Source of the DNA: Microbacterium bovistercoris
Lineage (GTDB): Bacteria > Actinomycetota > Actinomycetes > Actinomycetales > Microbacteriaceae
Direction of reading: 5' to 3'
Length of the DNA stretch: 43,038 bases
Assembly: GCF_003387575.1 (NCBI RefSeq)
Contig: NZ_QUAB01000034.1
Span: 1-43,038, forward strand
In this document: piece by piece, positions 39,573 to 43,038 of the stretch
Layout of the letters: the number at the start of each line of letters is the position of its first letter
Position numbering within the stretch: position 1 is the stretch's first letter
Position numbers and translations under genes: made by a program
The notes under the pieces: generated by a model
The model's database searches: none
Told to the model about the DNA's origin: nothing
What the model saw: only the letters and a program-made list of their open reading frames with translations

Positions 39573-39599
39573 TTCGTCTCGCTCCGCTCGCTCAGGACC
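39573..39599. repeat. Short REP-like intergenic sequence, copy 1
   Basis: TTCGTCTCGCTCC followed by GCTCGCTCA and GGACC, a short GC-rich GAGCGA-type palindromic sequence downstream of the VIT transporter. A close copy lies at 42903-42937. Sequences of this kind are common between genes in Microbacteriaceae (recalled, not tested). Confidence 0.6.
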
Positions 39600-39670
39600 C
39601 GGTCGGGCCAGAAGCCTCACCCCGCACCCACCCCATCCCTCCTACCTCACCTCAATGGGTTCTGCCTCCC

Positions 39671-39802
39671 CCAGAAACACGAGCGGGGCGAGGTGTTCCC
39701 GGAACGAGCATTGGAAGGGGCCCGCTGGGCGGAGCGGGCTTGCCCGCTCCACCCAGCGGGAAGGCTCCACTCTGCGAGTGCAGGGAACACCTCGCCCCGC
39801 GC
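39671..39802 (+). repeat. Structured intergenic repeat element, copy 1 (complete)
   Basis: An outer perfect 18-bp inverted repeat (39683-39700 with 39783-39800) encloses a 19-bp inner hairpin with one mismatch (39721-39739 with 39742-39760, 2-base loop) and a small CACTCtgcGAGTG hairpin (39768-39780). The whole could form a three-way cruciform or RNA fold. Its first 85 bases recur at 42954-43038 with a single difference. It lies between the convergent VIT and TetR genes and can also act as a terminator. Confidence 0.85.
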
Positions 39803-39825
39803 CCCGCACGAGAACAGCTACCGGC

Positions 39826-40386
39826 CTACGCAGACCGAAACACCGGCATCAACACCGAATCCACGATCTCCGAGACATCCACATCCCGAAGCCCCCGGAA
39901 CACCAGCCGATCCCGAAGCACCGCCTGCCCCACATCCAGTCTCAGATCCGTGACCGCATCCCTGGAGATCTCGCCCCGTTCGACGCCCCGCAGAACGACC
40001 TCCCGCATCATCTCGCGACCCATGCCCCGAGACAGATCCTCCAGGCGCGTCCGATCCGCGAGCGCCTCCGAAAGCACCGCCCGCAGTGCCTCGCCGAGCG
40101 GCCCCGCCATCAGCTCAGCGGTCCTCCCCAGCAGCACGCAGAGGTCGTCCCGCAGGCTCCCCGTGTCCGGCAGCTGCTCCGGCTCCCGCATCAGTGCGTA
40201 TGCCGTGTCGCGTACGAGCTCAGCTTTCGAGTTCCAGCGCCGGTACAGCGATGCTTTGCCCGCGCCGGCGCGTTCCGCGATGCTCTCCATGGTCAGTCCG
40301 CCGTATCCGACCTCCGCGAGCTCCGCGAGCACGGCCTCGTGGATCGCCCCGACCAGTGCCGCCCCGCGCCGCCGCGTCTCAGCCAC
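39826..40386 (-). CDS. TetR-family transcriptional regulator
   Basis: 186-residue TetR regulator with the N-terminal helix-turn-helix (LTMESIAERAGAGKASLYRR then WNSKAELVRD) and a helical ligand-binding domain. It starts at GTG 40386, overlapping the end of the dikinase gene by 8 bases, so it is the second gene of that operon and probably its autorepressor through the palindrome at 42814-42834. It ends just before the structured repeat. Confidence 0.9.
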   Translation of the reverse strand: MAETRRRGAALVGAIHEAVLAELAEVGYGGLTMESIAERAGAGKASLYRRWNSKAELVRDTAYALMREPEQLPDTGSLRDDLCVLLGRTAELMAGPLGEALRAVLSEALADRTRLEDLSRGMGREMMREVVLRGVERGEISRDAVTDLRLDVGQAVLRDRLVFRGLRDVDVSEIVDSVLMPVFRSA

Positions 40387-42826
40387 GGGTCACCCGCCCC
40401 GTGGTCCCGTCGACGGTCACGGTCTCGCCGTCGACGAGCACTGCCGTGCCGTCGCCGGTTCCCATCACAGCGGGGAGCCCGTACTCGCGCGCGACGATCG
40501 CGGCGTGCGAGGCGATCGATCCGGTGTCGACGACGACGGCCGCCGCGCGCAGGAACAACGGCGTCCAGGCCGGGTTCGTGTACGGGCAGACCAGTACGTC
40601 GCCCTGCTGCAGCCGGTGGAAGTCGGCCGCCTCGCGGATGACGCGCACCGGCCCGGTCGCGGTTCCTCCTCCGGCGGGAGCGCCACTCACCACGGCATCC
40701 CCTTCATTCCCCCGACGGAATACGTCGCGCACGTCGACTACCGGGATGCCGGCGAGTTCGGCCCGTCGGGCGGCACGAGCGACGACCAGGCCGCGAAGCC
40801 GTTCGACGGTCGCCTGGTTCATCGTCGCGACGTCGTGGTTGCCTGCCACCTCATCCCAACGCAGGTGGAAGACGTCGAAGGAGTCGTCGAGCACCCCGGC
40901 ATCCTGCATCCGGCGTCCGATCTCGAGCAGCGCGCGGCGCAGCGCCGGCAGCGATGCCGTGAAGTGGAAGTGGCTGTCCTCGCGGTAGGCGACGCCCGCC
41001 TGGGCGGCGCGCACCCAGTGCCGCACGGCCCTCTGCAGCCACTTCGGCCGGAGGAGCGGATGCCGCAGCAGCCGCGCCAGCGCGTCGTCGGAGCGCGAGC
41101 GACGGTCGTCCTGCGGCGGATTGTCCACGAAGCCGGCGACCATGCCGATGATCACGTCGGGCGATTCCGCGAGGGTCGGCGGGCTGACGAGCAGCGGGGA
41201 TGCCGTCTCTTTGCGTCCGAACTCGTGGCAGAAGGCGTCCAGCGCCGACGAGAACTCGGGGAACCGGTCCAGCTCGGACACGACTTCCGCCGGTGTCTTC
41301 GAGGCGAAGAGTTCGCGCAGCACGGCATCCGCCCGCACCATCTCCGCCATATCGGCGAGTGCGCGTTCGGATGCCGCGGTGCGCGTCGGGGCCCCGCCGG
41401 TGAGTTCGGCGAGCAGTTCCCGCCGGCCGAGCAGCGTCGTCACGACGCCGAGCCGGATGACGGCGATCGCCGTGCCGGGAAGGTAGTCGATGCGCATGTC
41501 GCGGCTGAGATCCATCAGGGCGAGGGCACGCTCCGGCACGCGCAGCAGGTCGCGCCAGCTGAGGTCGGGGAGGGGGAGCGCGTCGAGCTCGTCGGCCCCG
41601 GCCAGCAACCGAGCGAGGCGCGGGTCGTGCGGGGCGTCCTCGGGATGGAAGCGCAGGGCCTTGCGGATGACCTTGAACGGGGTGAGCAGGATCGCGGGCC
41701 CTGGGCGCATGTGCGGTGGGACGAAGCCGGTGACCACGCCGTCCTCTTCGATCAGGTAGTCGGTGAAGGCCCCGCGGATGCCGAAGTACACGGTGATCTG
41801 CCGCATCATGTCGGCCGGGCCCCGGCCGAGCCAAGTGGTGACGTCCATCGGATACGGCCGCACCGGCAGATACTCGCTGAAGATCATGCTCTGCACCCGT
41901 TCGCGCCGGTTGAGCCGGCGCGGCTCGGGTGGCAGGGCGGTCATCGGCCGGGCCTGCAGGATGTGCACGGTGCCGTCGGCGATCGCCCACTCCATGTCCT
42001 GCGGGCGGCCGAAGTGCGTCACCGCGGCCCGGGCATAGCCGGCGAGCTTCGCGAGCTGGCTCGCACTGAGCAGGCGTCCGCCGGTCTGCGCCGCGGTGTC
42101 ATGACGGATGCCGCCACCGGCGTCCGTCCTGATCACGACGTCCGCCCGGCCCGGAGTCCACTTCTGCAGAGCACCGTCCTCGTCGAGTTCGTAATGCTCC
42201 GGGGTCACCATGCCCGACACGACCGCCTCGCCCAGACCCGCTGCGGCGTCGACGACGATGCGGTCACGCCGGCCGCTGACCGGGTCTGCCGAGAACATCA
42301 CTCCGGCGACGTCCGCGTCCACGAGCTGCTGCACCACGACGGCGATGCGCACTCCGCCGGGGTCGACGCGCCGCTCCCGCCGGTACGAGACGGCACGGTC
42401 GGTCCACAGCGACGCCCAGCACCGGCGCACCGCGTCGAGCACGTCATCGACGCCGACGACATTCAGATACGTGTCCTGCTGCCCGGCGAAGGCCGCGCCC
42501 GGCAGGTCCTCCGCGGTCGCGCTCGACCGCACCGCCACCGCCACGTCGGGCCCCAGCTTCGCGTAGGCGTCAGCGACGGCGTCCCGCAGCTCCTGTGGAA
42601 TCGGCGCCCCCGCCAGCATCCGCCGCAGTTCCGAAGGCTCCGCATCTCTGACCCGCGCCGCGAGTCCAACACTCTCCGCCGCTTGCGCATACGCCTCGGT
42701 CGTCACGACGAACCCGCCCGGCACAGGCAGTCCCGCCCGCAGCATCTCCCCGAGGTTCGCGCCCTTCCCCCCGACCACGGACAGCTCCCGAGCCTCGTCC
42801 AGTCCCACCACCATAAGAAACGTCAC
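40379..42826 (-). CDS. PEP/pyruvate-binding dikinase, rifampin phosphotransferase-like
   Basis: 815-residue ATP-dependent dikinase-type phosphotransferase. The N-terminal ATP-grasp domain has VVGGKGANLGEMLRAGLPVP, VAVRSSATAEDLPGAAFAGQ and GVMFSADPVSG; a long helical middle region follows; the C-terminal swivelling domain has the phospho-histidine in GSIASHAAIVAREYGLPAVMG (His774). With the histidine domain at the C-terminus rather than followed by a PEP barrel, the order matches rifampin phosphotransferase and not PEP synthase. Length is slightly below the usual 860. Inactivation of rifamycins or a related molecule is possible but the substrate is not shown. Start GTG 42826 lies inside a palindrome; ATG 42814 is an alternative. 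Operon with TetR. Confidence 0.8.
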   Translation of the reverse strand: MTFLMVVGLDEARELSVVGGKGANLGEMLRAGLPVPGGFVVTTEAYAQAAESVGLAARVRDAEPSELRRMLAGAPIPQELRDAVADAYAKLGPDVAVAVRSSATAEDLPGAAFAGQQDTYLNVVGVDDVLDAVRRCWASLWTDRAVSYRRERRVDPGGVRIAVVVQQLVDADVAGVMFSADPVSGRRDRIVVDAAAGLGEAVVSGMVTPEHYELDEDGALQKWTPGRADVVIRTDAGGGIRHDTAAQTGGRLLSASQLAKLAGYARAAVTHFGRPQDMEWAIADGTVHILQARPMTALPPEPRRLNRRERVQSMIFSEYLPVRPYPMDVTTWLGRGPADMMRQITVYFGIRGAFTDYLIEEDGVVTGFVPPHMRPGPAILLTPFKVIRKALRFHPEDAPHDPRLARLLAGADELDALPLPDLSWRDLLRVPERALALMDLSRDMRIDYLPGTAIAVIRLGVVTTLLGRRELLAELTGGAPTRTAASERALADMAEMVRADAVLRELFASKTPAEVVSELDRFPEFSSALDAFCHEFGRKETASPLLVSPPTLAESPDVIIGMVAGFVDNPPQDDRRSRSDDALARLLRHPLLRPKWLQRAVRHWVRAAQAGVAYREDSHFHFTASLPALRRALLEIGRRMQDAGVLDDSFDVFHLRWDEVAGNHDVATMNQATVERLRGLVVARAARRAELAGIPVVDVRDVFRRGNEGDAVVSGAPAGGGTATGPVRVIREAADFHRLQQGDVLVCPYTNPAWTPLFLRAAAVVVDTGSIASHAAIVAREYGLPAVMGTGDGTAVLVDGETVTVDGTTGRVTRG

Positions 42827-42834
42827 GTTCCTTA
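42814..42834. promoter_or_regulatory. TetR-type operator over the dikinase start codon
   Basis: TAAGAAACGT and ACGTTCCTTA flank a single base: a 21-bp palindrome with 9 of 10 positions paired. Its ACGTnACGT core is typical of TetR-family sites. It covers the GTG start and the likely transcription start (TAGCGT at -10, read leftward at 42835-42840), so bound TetR would block initiation. The transcript may be leaderless. Confidence 0.7.
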
Positions 42835-42902
42835 CGCTACGCGCCGATCTTCTGCCTCACCACCCCTCTGGCGTGGTGAACCTCTCCCCGACACGCAGCC
42901 CG

Positions 42903-42937
42903 TTTCGTCTCGCTCCTCCGTCGCTCGCTCAACGACC
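42903..42937. repeat. Short REP-like intergenic sequence, copy 2
   Basis: TTCGTCTCGCTCC, then TCCGT, then CGCTCGCTCA and ACGACC: the same GAGCGA-type sequence as at 39573-39599 with a 5-base insertion, again placed just before the structured repeat element. Confidence 0.6.
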
Positions 42938-42953
42938 AAGAGGGATGCATTGA

Positions 42954-43038
42954 CCAGAAACACGAGCGGGGCGAGGTGTTCCCGGAACGAGCATTGGAAG
43001 GGGCCCGCTGGGCGGAGCGGGCTTGCCCGCTCCGCCCA
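42954..43038 (+). repeat. Structured intergenic repeat element, copy 2 (cut by window edge)
   Basis: 85 bases identical to 39671-39755 except one (A in copy 1 at 39751, G here at 43034), in the same orientation 3283 bp away. The G restores perfect pairing of the inner hairpin. The right half lies outside the window. Confidence 0.85.

Noticed and set aside
39571..39820. CRISPR array or insertion sequence in the repeat-rich gap
   Set aside because: Only one structured unit is present with no regular spacers, no terminal repeats flanking a transposase, and no cas or transposase gene in the window.
40379..42826. PEP synthase or pyruvate phosphate dikinase
   Set aside because: Those enzymes end in a PEP-binding barrel after the histidine domain; here the histidine domain is at the C-terminus and no barrel follows.

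Overview
The window is high-GC DNA with compact operons, many GTG starts and frequent 4-base ATGA gene overlaps. Its gene content (secreted multidomain glycosidases under LacI and ROK regulators, NarL-type two-component genes, a probable leaderless start) suggests a soil- or plant-associated actinobacterium, most likely Microbacteriaceae and Microbacterium-like. The genus is inferred; no rRNA lies in the window.

Bases 1-26551 form one carbohydrate-utilisation region. On the minus strand are a sugar-binding lipoprotein of an ABC importer (its permease genes, if linked, lie left of the window), a GH38 alpha-mannosidase, and two regulator/oxidoreductase pairs: LacI with a 542-residue FAD enzyme, and LacI with a 741-residue FAD enzyme that has a C-terminal discoidin-like domain. 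The second LacI gene is divergent from a large secreted glycosidase, with two matching operators between them. Two more paralogues of that glycosidase follow, each divergent from its own ROK repressor, so a glycosidase/ROK module appears to have been duplicated. The second ROK gene overlaps a GH2 beta-mannosidase-like gene. The simplest model is that the secreted GH-A enzymes cut a mannose-containing polysaccharide or glycan outside the cell, the ABC system imports fragments, and the GH38 and GH2 enzymes trim them inside. The two FAD enzymes add an oxidation step of unknown chemistry.

Bases 26582-33744 hold a Nudix hydrolase, a DUF1801 protein, and a divergent IclR-controlled unit. On one side are IclR and a class V aminotransferase. 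On the other are a GntP-type permease, a class III CoA-transferase and an HMG-CoA-lyase-like enzyme with all its key residues. This looks like uptake, CoA activation and C-C cleavage of a hydroxy acid. A GNAT acetyltransferase follows.

Bases 33769-39554 are mostly housekeeping: a small serine hydrolase, a secreted M14 carboxypeptidase, a tRNA-Ile/tRNA-Ala pair with its terminator, a sensor kinase/response regulator/DUF4097 operon, and a VIT-family metal transporter.

Bases 39555-43038 hold an operon of a rifampin-phosphotransferase-like dikinase and a TetR repressor, with a near-perfect palindrome over the operon's start codon. The operon is bracketed by two directly repeated copies, 3283 bp apart, of a highly structured intergenic element; the second copy is cut by the window edge. 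No CRISPR array, transposase, integrase or phage gene was seen.
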